From the NCBI RefSeq assembly GCF_031886125.1, contig NZ_CP119391.1:1054001-1118000 (forward strand): a stretch of DNA of 64,000 bases, written 5' to 3'. Every line of letters begins with the position of its first letter. The stretch's first letter is position 1. The position numbers were made by a program, and so were the translations under genes. The stretch is from Halomonas piscis (GTDB taxonomy: Bacteria > Pseudomonadota > Gammaproteobacteria > Pseudomonadales > Halomonadaceae). Below are positions 18,140 to 25,972 of the stretch, in pieces. The notes beneath the pieces were generated by a model. It was given only the letters and a program-made list of their open reading frames with translations, ran no database searches and was not told the origin of the DNA.

Positions 18140-18174
18140 GCCGGCAGTGAATCATGGTGATCATCACTGCCGGC
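18140..18174 (+). terminator. Strong hairpin between etfA and ETF-QO gene
   Basis: GCCGGCAGTGA and TCACTGCCGGC make a perfect 11-bp stem with a 13-base loop, followed by CATTTTCC. It looks like a terminator for etfBA, though the T run is short. Read-through could still supply the next gene 22 bases on. Confidence 0.7.
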
Positions 18175-18195
18175 CATTTTCCTAGTGGGTGTCCT

Positions 18196-19869
18196 ATGAC
18201 TGAGGAAACCGAACGCGACTGCATGGAGTTCGATGTGGTCATCGTTGGCGCCGGCGCATCAGGACTGGCGGCGGCCTGTCGATTAATGCAGCAGGCCAAC
18301 AGCGCAGAGCGCGAGCTGAGCGTTTGCGTGGTGGAAAAAGGCTCCGAGGTAGGGGCGCATATCCTCTCCGGTGCGGTGTTCGAAGCGCGCGCGCTGGATG
18401 AACTGTTTCCCGACTGGCAAGAGCGCGGCGCGCCGCTGACGACGCCCGCTACGCGCGATGAGCTCTATCTGCTGAAAGACGCCGAAAAGGCGCAGAAGCT
18501 GCCCCATGCCCTGGTGCCCAGGGCCATGCACAATACCGGCGGCGAGCAGTCGCGCTACGTCACCAGCGCCGGCAATCTGTGCCGCTGGCTCGGCGAGCAG
18601 GCCGAAGCGCTGGGCGTCGATATCTTTCCCGGCTTTGCCGCCCAGGACATCCTTCAGGATGAGCAAGGTGCCGTACGCGGCATCGTCACCGGCGATATGG
18701 GCGTCGACGCCGACGGCAAGCCCAAGGATGGCTATATGCCGGGCATGGAGCTGCGCGCCAGGTACACGCTGTTTGCCGAAGGCTCCCACGGCCACCTGGG
18801 CAAGCGCCTGATCGAGTACTTCAACCTGAATGAAGGGCGTGACCCACAGCATTACGGCATTGGTCTCAAGGAGCTGTGGGACATTCCGGCAGACAGGCAC
18901 GAACCCGGCCTGATACTGCACGGCTCGGGCTGGCCGCTGGACAAGCACGCCCACGGCGGCTGGTTTCTTTACCACGGCGAGGATAATCAGGTCATGGTTG
19001 GGCTGATCATGGACTTGTCCTATCAGAACCCCTGGCTATCGCCCTTTGACGAGTTCCAGCGAATGAAGCACCACCCGGTGTTGGCCAGGCACCTGGAAGG
19101 CGGCAAGCGCGTTGCCTACGGCGCTCGCTCCATCACCAAGGGCGGTTTCAACTGCCTGCCCAAGATGACGTTCCCCGGCGGTTTGCTGATCGGCTGCGAT
19201 GCCGGCACCCTGAACTTTGCCAAGATCAAGGGCCTGCACACGGCGATGAAATCCGGCATGGTCGCCGCGGAAGCCGTATTCGACGCCATCGCCAACGACA
19301 GCGAAGGCGGAGAGGAGCTGACCGCTTTCACCGAGAAGTGGGAGCAGAGCTGGGCCTACGCCGAGCTCAAGGAAAGCGCAAGCTTCGGCCCGGCCCTTCA
19401 CAAATACGGCACCGTGGTGGGTGGCGCCTACAATTTTATCGACCAGTTGCTGGGCGGCGGCAAGCTGCCCAACATCCACGACACCACGCCGGACTACGCC
19501 GCTCTCAAGCCGGCGGCCGAGTTCGAAAAAATCGACTATCCCAAGCCTGATGGCAAGCTGTCTTTCGACAAGCTCTCTTCGGTTTATTTGTCCAATACCA
19601 ACCACGAAGAGAATCAGCCCTGCCATCTCAAGCTTTCCGATCCGGCTGTGCCGATTCGCGATAACCTGCCGGAATACGCCGAACCGGCGACCCGCTACTG
19701 TCCTGCCGGCGTCTATGAAGTGGTCGAAGACGACGACGGCCAGCCGCAGTTTCGGATCAATTTCCAGAACTGCGTGCATTGCAAGACCTGCGACATCAAG
19801 GACCCGGCGCAAAACATCACCTGGGTGGCACCGGAAGGCGGGGGCGGGCCGAACTATCCCAACATGTGA
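18196..19869 (+). CDS. Electron transfer flavoprotein-ubiquinone oxidoreductase
   Basis: A membrane-associated monotopic flavoprotein of 557 residues that moves electrons from ETF to the quinone pool. Features are the N-terminal FAD motif VIVGAGASGLAAACRL, VVEKGSEVGAHILSGAV, the GLIMDLSYQNPWLSPFDEFQ region near residue 275, and a C-terminal 4Fe-4S site (Cys in RYCPAGVYEV and in CVHCKTCDIKDPAQNITW). The ATG at 18196 is chosen since the longer frame starts inside the hairpin at 18140-18174. GC content rises here compared with the DgcA-like gene upstream. Together with EtfBA it completes the route from amine dehydrogenase to the respiratory chain. Confidence 0.93.
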   Translation: MTEETERDCMEFDVVIVGAGASGLAAACRLMQQANSAERELSVCVVEKGSEVGAHILSGAVFEARALDELFPDWQERGAPLTTPATRDELYLLKDAEKAQKLPHALVPRAMHNTGGEQSRYVTSAGNLCRWLGEQAEALGVDIFPGFAAQDILQDEQGAVRGIVTGDMGVDADGKPKDGYMPGMELRARYTLFAEGSHGHLGKRLIEYFNLNEGRDPQHYGIGLKELWDIPADRHEPGLILHGSGWPLDKHAHGGWFLYHGEDNQVMVGLIMDLSYQNPWLSPFDEFQRMKHHPVLARHLEGGKRVAYGARSITKGGFNCLPKMTFPGGLLIGCDAGTLNFAKIKGLHTAMKSGMVAAEAVFDAIANDSEGGEELTAFTEKWEQSWAYAELKESASFGPALHKYGTVVGGAYNFIDQLLGGGKLPNIHDTTPDYAALKPAAEFEKIDYPKPDGKLSFDKLSSVYLSNTNHEENQPCHLKLSDPAVPIRDNLPEYAEPATRYCPAGVYEVVEDDDGQPQFRINFQNCVHCKTCDIKDPAQNITWVAPEGGGGPNYPNM

Positions 19870-19972
19870 ATAGCAACGCCATGGTTGCCACTGAGCTTAG
19901 CTTAATGGATGACCCTGAGCGTAGCATCTTATCTGCATGTCGGCTGCTGTTCACTTTTTCTCCTGAACGCGT

Positions 19973-20023
19973 CAAAGGCAGGTTCGTTGAGAAGTACCTG
20001 CCTTTGGGCTGCTGGGCAGCAGC
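19973..20023. other. Two adjacent hairpins in the gap after the ETF-QO gene
   Basis: CAAAGGCAGGT (19973-19983) pairs perfectly with ACCTGCCTTTG (19996-20006), and GCTGCT/AGCAGC around GGGC follows at 20008-20023. There is no T run. The gap 19870-20053 contains an open frame of about 62 codons from 19881 that I do not recognise and do not call a gene. Confidence 0.5.
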
Positions 20024-20053
20024 AAAGAAGAAACTCCCGATGCTTGAAGAGGT

Positions 20054-20192
20054 GGATAGGATATACTGACTCACAGATTAGAATAATAATATTTTTCCTA
20101 ATTGCTCTTCCAAGGCTATGGTGGTTCCCTGCCGTGGCGCATATCGGCACGGCGTTACAATAACAAAACCCTGACCAACGGAGTTTTCTATC
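20054..20192 (+). promoter_or_regulatory. Conserved upstream region (copy B) before the truncated ORF
   Basis: It aligns with 8279-8419 along its length: GGATAGGATA, the AATAATAATATTTTT box inside TTAG...CCTAA (20078-20101), TATGGTGGTT, CGGCACGGC, AATAACAA and GGAGT before the ATG at 20193. The distances from the first motif to the ATG are 139 and 141 bases. Such agreement outside coding DNA points to duplication or to selection for a common control. Confidence 0.65.
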
Positions 20193-20262
20193 ATGACACC
20201 CAGCCTTTTCAATACCATTGCTCTGCCCGTAGGGACCGTGCGTTATAGCCAGGGAGCTCTAG

Positions 20263-21089
20263 GGGGCGTTAACAATTAGGCCAGCCATATGGCGGCTGAC
20301 ACGAGGCAGAGGAGTGACTGGTAGTTTCTTGCCAGTCGCTCATAGCGTGTAGATAACCGCCGGAACTTCTTGATTTTCTGAAAGAACCTCTCCACCAGAT
20401 TGCGATCTTGGTAACAGTGCCAGTCTACTTCAATGCGCGCCAAACGATTCTTTTTCGGAGGAATCACCGGCTCGGCACCTGCGGCCTGAATCATGTCCCG
20501 CAGAGCAGTGGAGTCATACCCCTTGTCGCCCAGCACTGCTTGCGGGGAAAAACCTTCCAGTAGAGCGGGAGCAGCACCATACTCCGACGCCTGGCCCGGT
20601 GTGAGAACCAATCGTACTGGGTTACCTAACGCATCGACTGCGGCATGAATTTTGGTGCTCAATCCGCCTCGAGATTTGCCCATGGCTTCGACGTCTTGCG
20701 TGTTTTTTTTGACGCTCCATGCTGGTGCACCCTGACGATGCTACCGTCGATCATCAGCTGCTCTAGATCGGGATCGTCGGCTACTGTGTCAAAAATACGC
20801 TGCCAAACGCCCTTTCGTGACCAACGGTTATACCGCATGTAGACGGTGTGCCAGCGCCCAAAAGATTCGGGAAGATCACGCCACGGGGCGCCGGTCCGAG
20901 CGATCCAGAGCACGGCTTCCACGAACAGGCGATTGTCCTTGGCAGTTACCCCACAGTCTGAGGCTTTGCCGGGGAGCAGGTGCTCGATTCGCTCCCACTG
21001 ATCATCGCGTAACTTCAACCGACTCATGGCCCACCAAAATCTATGAATACTAAATCAGTTTAAACGAAACTAATGATTGTTAACACACC
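20263..21089 (-). mobile_element. IS5-family insertion sequence, copy 1 (827 bp)
   Basis: Ends carry imperfect inverted repeats GGGGCGTTAACAAT and GGTGTGTTAACAAT, and both flanks are CTAG, a usual target of this group. Transposase reads on the minus strand. The sequence matches copy 2 wherever I compared them, so the copying is recent. Copy 2 lies 187 bp away in opposite orientation. Confidence 0.92.
20276..21027 (-). CDS. IS5-family transposase made by -1 frameshifting (orfA-orfB)
   Basis: orfA (21027 to 20659) holds the N-terminal helix-turn-helix domain and part of the DDE domain (LRDDQWERIEHLLPG, then IARTGAPWRDLPESFGRW). orfB (in the -1 frame, ending at 20276) continues with GKSRGGLSTKIHAAVDALG, the second Asp in LGDKGYDSTALRD and the Glu in NLVERFFQKIKKFRRL. 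A run of eight A (minus strand, 20710-20703) is the slip site. A -1 shift there gives a smooth NTQDVEAMGKSRGG junction. This is the known way these elements express the full enzyme, so the gene is probably active rather than broken. Confidence 0.9.
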
Positions 21090-21557
21090 CTAGGTATCTC
21101 TCGGCCAGACTGCCGTGACGCGCGAGTGACTTTCGTACTGCCATAGACGAGGCTTTCCGCTATCTCGTATATGGTGTCTGGTATTTGTCTTTATTGAATA
21201 AGATTGAGAGATGGTAAAATGGAATCCTGGACTTTTGTTGCCTTTGGTATCAGCTCTTTTCTGACGTTGACCCTAGGGTGTGTTAACAATCATTAGTTTC
21301 GTTTAAACTGATTTAGTATTCATAGATTTTGGTGGGCCATGAGTCGGTTGAAGTTACGCGATGATCAGTGGGAGCGAATCGAGCACCTGCTCCCCGGCAA
21401 AGCCTCAGACTGTGGGGTAACTGCCAAGGACAATCGCCTGTTCGTGGAAGCCGTGCTCTGGATCGCTCGGACCGGCGCCCCGTGGCGTGATCTTCCCGAA
21501 TCTTTTGGGCGCTGGCACACCGTCTACATGCGGTATAACCGTTGGTCACGAAAGGGC

Positions 21558-21566
21558 GTTTGGCAG
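21558..21566 (+). repeat. 9-bp target duplication GTTTGGCAG (second copy at 22901-22909)
   Basis: The nine bases at each side of the IS10-like element are the same, and occur once in IS copy 1. This fixes both ends of the nested insertion and matches the 9-bp duplication known for the IS10 group. Confidence 0.92.
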
Positions 21567-22900
21567 CTGACGAATCCCCACGAATATGTTGCTACTCGCC
21601 GCATAGGCTCTGCTCCCTGACTTCCTCGCGAAGTCGTGCTCGGAGGGTTGTCCAAGCAGGCCAAGGCACGGCGTCGGGTTGATGACGACGAAGACATTCC
21701 AAGCCCAGGCGCCACACGGAAAGCACGCTCCGGTGCCGGATACTGTTGCTCTGATAGCGCCGCTGTTGCCCCCGGGCTCGGACATCCAGGCCGGCCACCA
21801 TCATGGCCACGTTCGCCAACATGGCGATCAGCAGCAGGACCTCGATGCGCTTGCCCTGGCGAGACTGATGCATGCCGAAGCCCAGCCCGAACAAGGGACT
21901 TTTGACATCGCGGAACCCTTCCTCAATCTGCATGCGCTGTCGGTAGATCGTTACCACTTTATTCGCCAGCGTTGAGCGGTCCGGCAGATTGCTGACCAGC
22001 ACCCAGGGCTCCTGCTGACGCCGGGCGATCGTCCGGCTGCCGCCGTCCCGAGAGATCCGGCCTTGTTTATTGCGATGCTTACGTCCCCGTGGCGGTCGAT
22101 AATAGAGCACCATCTGAGCGCGGAACGGATGGTTTTCGGCGATCCGGACGGAGCCCCACGCCTGCGGTTCCGATGTCGCGTGTTGAAACAGGGTCTTCAC
22201 GGGTTGCCATGCTTCGCCTGACGCCTGGTAACGGGCGGGCTGACGGACCCGTCCAACGATATACCAGCCGCGCGCTTCAACGGCCCGAAACCACGGGTTA
22301 CGAAAGCCGGCATCGGTCACCAGGATCGGCGTGGCCTTGTCGGGCAGGATCCTTGCCAGCGCATCCAGCAGATAGGCTTCACAGTATGGGCATCCTTCCT
22401 TGTGATGAACCTTCTCGAAGATGGGCAGCGATCGCCCGGCGAAGGGCACCGCCGCACGCAGCAGGAAATGCCTGCCGCGGTCATCAATCGGCGACCAGTC
22501 CACCAGAATCAGTGGGCGCGTTGTATGGCCGATCAGCAGCGAGGCCATGAGCCAATAGAACAGCGGTCGTTCCTGATGAAGGTGAGGGTTGCCTAATAGT
22601 CGATCGACTCGTTTGATGGCGTGCTTGGCATCCGTCGAGCTCGGCAACGCACGGCCAATGGCCGTTAATCCCAGACGTCGCTCGCCCAGCAGAGCGCCAA
22701 CGGTATCGAGGACGGTCTGTAGCCGCTTGGCATGGATCACGGAGAGTGAAGACGTCAGCAAGTTATGCAAGAATCGAGGGGCCTGCATGGGTCTCCTTCG
22801 CATGTTGTTGTGTGTCGTAACTCACAACATGCATGACTCATGCAGGCTTTTTCAATCCTATCATGCTGATTTTATTACCCATTTCATGGGGATTCCTCAG
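21567..22900 (-). mobile_element. IS10-like IS4-family element (1334 bp) nested in IS5-family copy 2
   Basis: Terminal repeats are CTGACGAATCCCC and CTGAGGAATCCCC, close in form to IS10 ends. It is flanked by the 9-bp duplication. Upstream of the transposase start, 22800-22845 holds inverted repeats (GCATGTTG... with ...CACAACATGC), which may limit translation from outside transcripts, as is known for IS10. Confidence 0.92.
21592..22788 (-). CDS. IS4-family (IS10 group) transposase
   Basis: A 398-residue DDE transposase resembling that of IS10 along its length: KHAIKRVDRLLGNPHLHQER, LVDWSPIDDRG with the first Asp, VTDAGFRNPWFRAVE with the second, and the Y-(2)-R-(3)-E-(6)-K signature in YRQRMQIEEGFRDVKSP. 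AAGGAGA lies before the ATG at 22788, which I prefer to the start five codons upstream. The frame is intact, so the element is probably competent. Confidence 0.92.
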   Translation of the reverse strand: MQAPRFLHNLLTSSLSVIHAKRLQTVLDTVGALLGERRLGLTAIGRALPSSTDAKHAIKRVDRLLGNPHLHQERPLFYWLMASLLIGHTTRPLILVDWSPIDDRGRHFLLRAAVPFAGRSLPIFEKVHHKEGCPYCEAYLLDALARILPDKATPILVTDAGFRNPWFRAVEARGWYIVGRVRQPARYQASGEAWQPVKTLFQHATSEPQAWGSVRIAENHPFRAQMVLYYRPPRGRKHRNKQGRISRDGGSRTIARRQQEPWVLVSNLPDRSTLANKVVTIYRQRMQIEEGFRDVKSPLFGLGFGMHQSRQGKRIEVLLLIAMLANVAMMVAGLDVRARGQQRRYQSNSIRHRSVLSVWRLGLECLRRHQPDAVPWPAWTTLRARLREEVREQSLCGE

Positions 22901-23532
22901 GTTTGGCAGCGTATTTTTGACACAGTAGCCGACGATCCCGATCTAGAGCAGCTGATGATCGACGGTAGCATCGTCAGGGTGCACCAGCATGGAGCGTCAA
23001 AAAAAACACGCAAGACGTCGAAGCCATGGGCAAATCTCGAGGCGGATTGAGCACCAAAATTCATGCCGCAGTCGATGCGTTAGGTAACCCAGTACGATTG
23101 GTTCTCACACCGGGCCAGGCGTCGGAGTATGGTGCTGCTCCCGCTCTACTGGAAGGTTTTTCCCCGCAAGCAGTGCTGGGCGACAAGGGGTATGACTCCA
23201 CTGCTCTGCGGGACATGATTCAGGCCGCAGGTGCCGAGCCGGTGATTCCTCCGAAAAAGAATCGTTTGGCGCGCATTGAAGTAGACTGGCACTGTTACCA
23301 AGATCGCAATCTGGTGGAGAGGTTCTTTCAGAAAATCAAGAAGTTCCGGCGGTTATCTACACGCTATGAGCGACTGGCAAGAAACTACCAGTCACTCCTC
23401 TGCCTCGTGTCAGCCGCCATATGGCTGGCCTAATTGTTAACGCCCCCTAGCTTTAACCGCTTTGGTTTTTTCTAAAATAAGATAAAGCTATTTTATCGAG
23501 CATAAAATTAAAAAGATAAAGAGGCCCTCCTG

Positions 23533-24962
23533 ATGTTTAACTGGTTTTTATTAATATTTTCCGCTGCGGTTCTGATCGGCTTATCACTTTACTCTATGCG
23601 TGCAGCAGGGGATAAGGATGAGTCAGGTTTTCTCGTCGCCAATAACTCCCTGGGGCCTTTTGTGGCTGCCGCCACGTTAGTAGCTACTGGCTACAGCGGT
23701 TTTGTCTTTATTGGCTCTCCCGGAGTGGCCTATGAGTATGGTTCTCTTGAGCTTTTTTCGAACACTTTTTATTCGACTGCCTTTCTGATTGCCACGCTTT
23801 TCTTTGCCAATATATTAAGACGCAAAGCATCAACATTGGGTAGTCGCACCATTCCTGAATATATCGCTCAGATCCACTCGGGTGGCTCGGCAGGTCGCTG
23901 GCTGCAAGGTATCGTAGCGCTGATCATGGTGCTTTTATTAGGCGTATTTCTGGTATCGCAGATCAAAGCGATCGGCTTGCTGGTATCCGGTTGGTTAGGG
24001 GTATCTCCAACGACAGGCTCTCTCCTTATTACGCTTCTGGTTATTGGCTACACGATGTTTGGCGGTCTGCGTGCGGTTGCCTGGACCGATGCCGCCATGA
24101 TTGTGGGTATGTCGATAGGTTCCTGCGTCATTGCCTATGTGGTTTTTGTTCAGGTAGGGCTCGGTGAACTGATTGGGCGCCTTGACGCTATAGATCCGAC
24201 CATTGCTAATCCGAAGACGGGTGCGCCTTATGGCGACAGCCCGTCAGCTGCGCTTCTACTGCTACCCTATGCATTTTTGTGGGCAGTTGCCTTGCCTTTC
24301 ATGTCGGTACGCTTTCTAGCTATCAAGCAGGGCGTAAGCATGGCTCATGTGGGTATCTGGGTGGCGATTCTTGGTGCGCTGCTCAATTTCACGCCGCTGG
24401 CGGGCCTCTACGCCAAGGCTTATTTTCCTGACTTAGCCTCTCCTGATCTGGCTATGCCAACTTTTCTTGAGCACGGTGTCAACCCATTAATTTCCAGCTT
24501 TATTACCCTGTTTATTCCCTTCGCCATGAAGTCGACGGCTAATTCCCTGATGCATACCGTGTCGACAGCGCTATCGTATGACCTGCGCTCAGCATTGGGG
24601 AAAGACAGGGGCTTTATAACTTCAATGACCTTTAACCGGCTGATGGTGTTAATCGTCGGCATTTGCGGATTCGTTGGCATGGCTTATTTGCCGCCCGTCA
24701 TGATTTTATGGCTGGGCATTCTCGGCAACGGCACTTTGATGGCAGCGCTGTTTGGCGTGACCTTCTGCTCCACTTTTTGGCAGGGTAGCAGTATGGGCGC
24801 TCTCACATCGATTGCCGTCGGTTTTGCACTAGCGCTTACCTGCTTTTAGGGACTGACTTAGGATGGGTGCAAGGACCACTTTACGGCTGCGTGGCTTCAG
24901 CCATCATCTATATCGGGGTTAGCCTGGTGACTCGCCGTACAGCCGTGCCTGCTGAAGCCTAG
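23533..24962 (+). pseudogene. Sodium:solute symporter (SSS family), frameshifted near the 3' end
   Basis: An inner-membrane SSS-family symporter with about 13 hydrophobic segments, including VANNSLGPFVAAATLVATGY with the family's first-helix region and GYTMFGGLRAVAWTDAAMI. The frame from 23533 stops at 24849 after TCF. From 24840 the -1 frame runs 40 further codons (LGTDLGWVQGPLYGCV, then YIGVSLVTRRT) to a TAG at 24960. This is the expected family end, so one base, probably a C in ACC at 24838-24840, has been lost or missed in sequencing. Restored length is about 476 residues. AAAGAGG lies before the ATG. Substrate unknown. Confidence 0.8.
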
Positions 24963-25192
24963 CTATAAAGCTTGCTCAACCAGGTAGGTGTTAACTTTTG
25001 AACCTGTGTGATGTAGGTTCTCGGGCGCTTCCTAGCGTGAATGGCTGCCTTAATACGTTTGCGGAGCGCCCGGCAATGAGGTTTAGCCTAACCTGAAAGC
25101 GAAATTTTATGCGCCAGCCGGCCGTTTTATGGCATGATGCGCGACGTTCAAGAGGGGCTTTCAACAACAACGTTAGGCAGGCAGTTAACGCC
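24963..25192. other. Gap without a recognised gene
   Basis: These 230 bases separate the AT-richer, IS-rich segment from the GC-rich part. I see no gene or clear terminator. The ribosome site of the next gene is weak. Confidence 0.4.
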
Positions 25193-25900
25193 ATGTTCAA
25201 GGATTTTTACACCCAGCACGGCGATACCGTGATCATCTCCGCCGAGCAGGCCAGCCGCTTTGCCAAGGGCGTGGCCGGTGACTATAACCCGATCCACAAT
25301 CCCGATGCGCGGCGTTTCTGCGTGCCCGGTGACCTACTGTTTGCTCTGGTGCTCGAACGCTTCGGGCTGTCCCAGCACATGGAGTTCTATTTTCTCAGCA
25401 TGGTCGGCGCGGATACGCCGCTCATGTTCAGTCAGGCGGCCAGCGGCGATATCCACGTGGTCGACGAGGCCGGCAAGCGCTACCTGGAGGTGGTTCGCAG
25501 CGGCGCGACGACGTTCGACGGTACCGCCGTGGATGCCTTTACCCGCTGCTACGTGGCGTTTTCGGGGAAAAACTTCCCGCACTACTTGAAGCCGCTGATG
25601 GAGGCCCACGGGGTGATGTTCAATCCCAAGCGCCCGCTGGTGATTTACCACAGCATGAGCTTTACCCTGGAGCGGCTTGACGGCTTTGCGCCGGATCTGG
25701 CGCTGTCGCGCTCTTCGCTCGAGGTTCAGGGCAAGCGTGCCGATGCGCTGCTCGAATTTGCCATCGAGTCCGCCGGCAAGCCGGTGGGAGTCGGCTCCAA
25801 AAAGCTGGTGGTCAGCGGCCTGTGCGACTACGACGCCGGCGAAATGGATGCCATTGTCGACGAGTTCTACCGGCTCAAGGCGGCTTGGGAGACGGCGTAG
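25193..25900 (+). CDS. DUF3581 family protein
   Basis: A 235-residue protein of the DUF3581 family, known from gammaproteobacteria with no assigned function. It begins MFKDFYTQHGDTVIISAEQA and has a hot-dog-like opening (KGVAGDYNPIHNPDARRFCVPGD near residue 25) that recalls MaoC-type dehydratase motifs, where Asp and His act. I use the ATG at 25193 since the upstream extension looks noncoding. It is a single gene, with an insertion sequence 72 bases after its stop. The MaoC resemblance is my reading of the D-x-N-P-I-H pattern. Confidence 0.75.
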   Translation: MFKDFYTQHGDTVIISAEQASRFAKGVAGDYNPIHNPDARRFCVPGDLLFALVLERFGLSQHMEFYFLSMVGADTPLMFSQAASGDIHVVDEAGKRYLEVVRSGATTFDGTAVDAFTRCYVAFSGKNFPHYLKPLMEAHGVMFNPKRPLVIYHSMSFTLERLDGFAPDLALSRSSLEVQGKRADALLEFAIESAGKPVGVGSKKLVVSGLCDYDAGEMDAIVDEFYRLKAAWETA

Positions 25901-25972
25901 CGCCTGCCAGCCATTATGCACGATGTGAATACCCTATAAGTTAAATGGCTAAGCGGGCTGGCGCTGTGCTAG

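Larger units (their letters stand above)
20193..21146 (+). pseudogene. ArgJ-like N-terminal remnant, interrupted by IS5-family copy 1
   Basis: Joining 20193-20262 to 21094-21146 (dropping the IS and one CTAG) gives a 40-codon frame. Its middle, VRYSQGALGISRPDCRD, resembles the start of ArgJ (glutamate N-acetyltransferase), where an xGIxRPxRxD pattern is usual. The frame then ends at a TAG and no ArgJ-like sequence follows, so the rest of the gene was lost before or after the insertion. It has a ribosome site and the conserved promoter copy B. The ArgJ assignment is tentative, and a short genuine peptide is the alternative. Confidence 0.35.
21339..23433 (+). pseudogene. IS5-family transposase of copy 2, disrupted
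   Basis: Bases 21339-21566 and 22910-23433 together equal the transposase of copy 1, including the eight-A slip site at 22996-23003. The insertion falls inside orfA after KGVWQ, so no full transposase can be made from this copy. Copy 1 could supply it in trans. Confidence 0.88.
21277..23446 (+). mobile_element. IS5-family insertion sequence, copy 2, itself interrupted
   Basis: Same ends and CTAG flanks as copy 1 but in + orientation. Taking out the nested element and its duplicated 9 bases leaves 827 bp, exactly the length of copy 1. It separates the start of the small membrane ORF from the symporter gene. Confidence 0.92.
21219..23485 (+). pseudogene. 30-residue single-pass membrane ORF split by IS5-family copy 2
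   Basis: Bases 21219-21275 encode MESWTFVAFGISSFLTLTL behind a GAGAG ribosome site. Removing the insertion 21277-23446 and one CTAG continues it as ALTALVFSKIR and stop at 23483-23485. The result is 30 residues: a short N-terminus, one hydrophobic helix at about 5-26, and a basic K-I-R end that should face the cytoplasm. The stop is 47 bases before the sodium:solute symporter gene, so it was likely its cotranscribed small partner. I know no named family for it. As it stands the insertion ends the protein after residue 19, within the helix. Confidence 0.55.

Noticed and set aside
18154..18195. Upstream start for the ETF-QO gene
   Set aside because: It lies inside the hairpin and adds residues unlike the family N-terminus.
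19881..20069. 62-codon ORF after the ETF-QO gene
   Set aside because: No ribosome site, no family I know, and it spans two strong hairpins. Left as unproven.
20659..20710. Frameshift mutation in the IS5-family transposase
   Set aside because: The break lies at an eight-A run and the same layout is in both copies, so it is programmed -1 shifting.
21093..21276. Segment between the two IS copies already inverted
   Set aside because: Both rebuilt frames (ArgJ-like remnant and small membrane ORF) read through in the present orientation.
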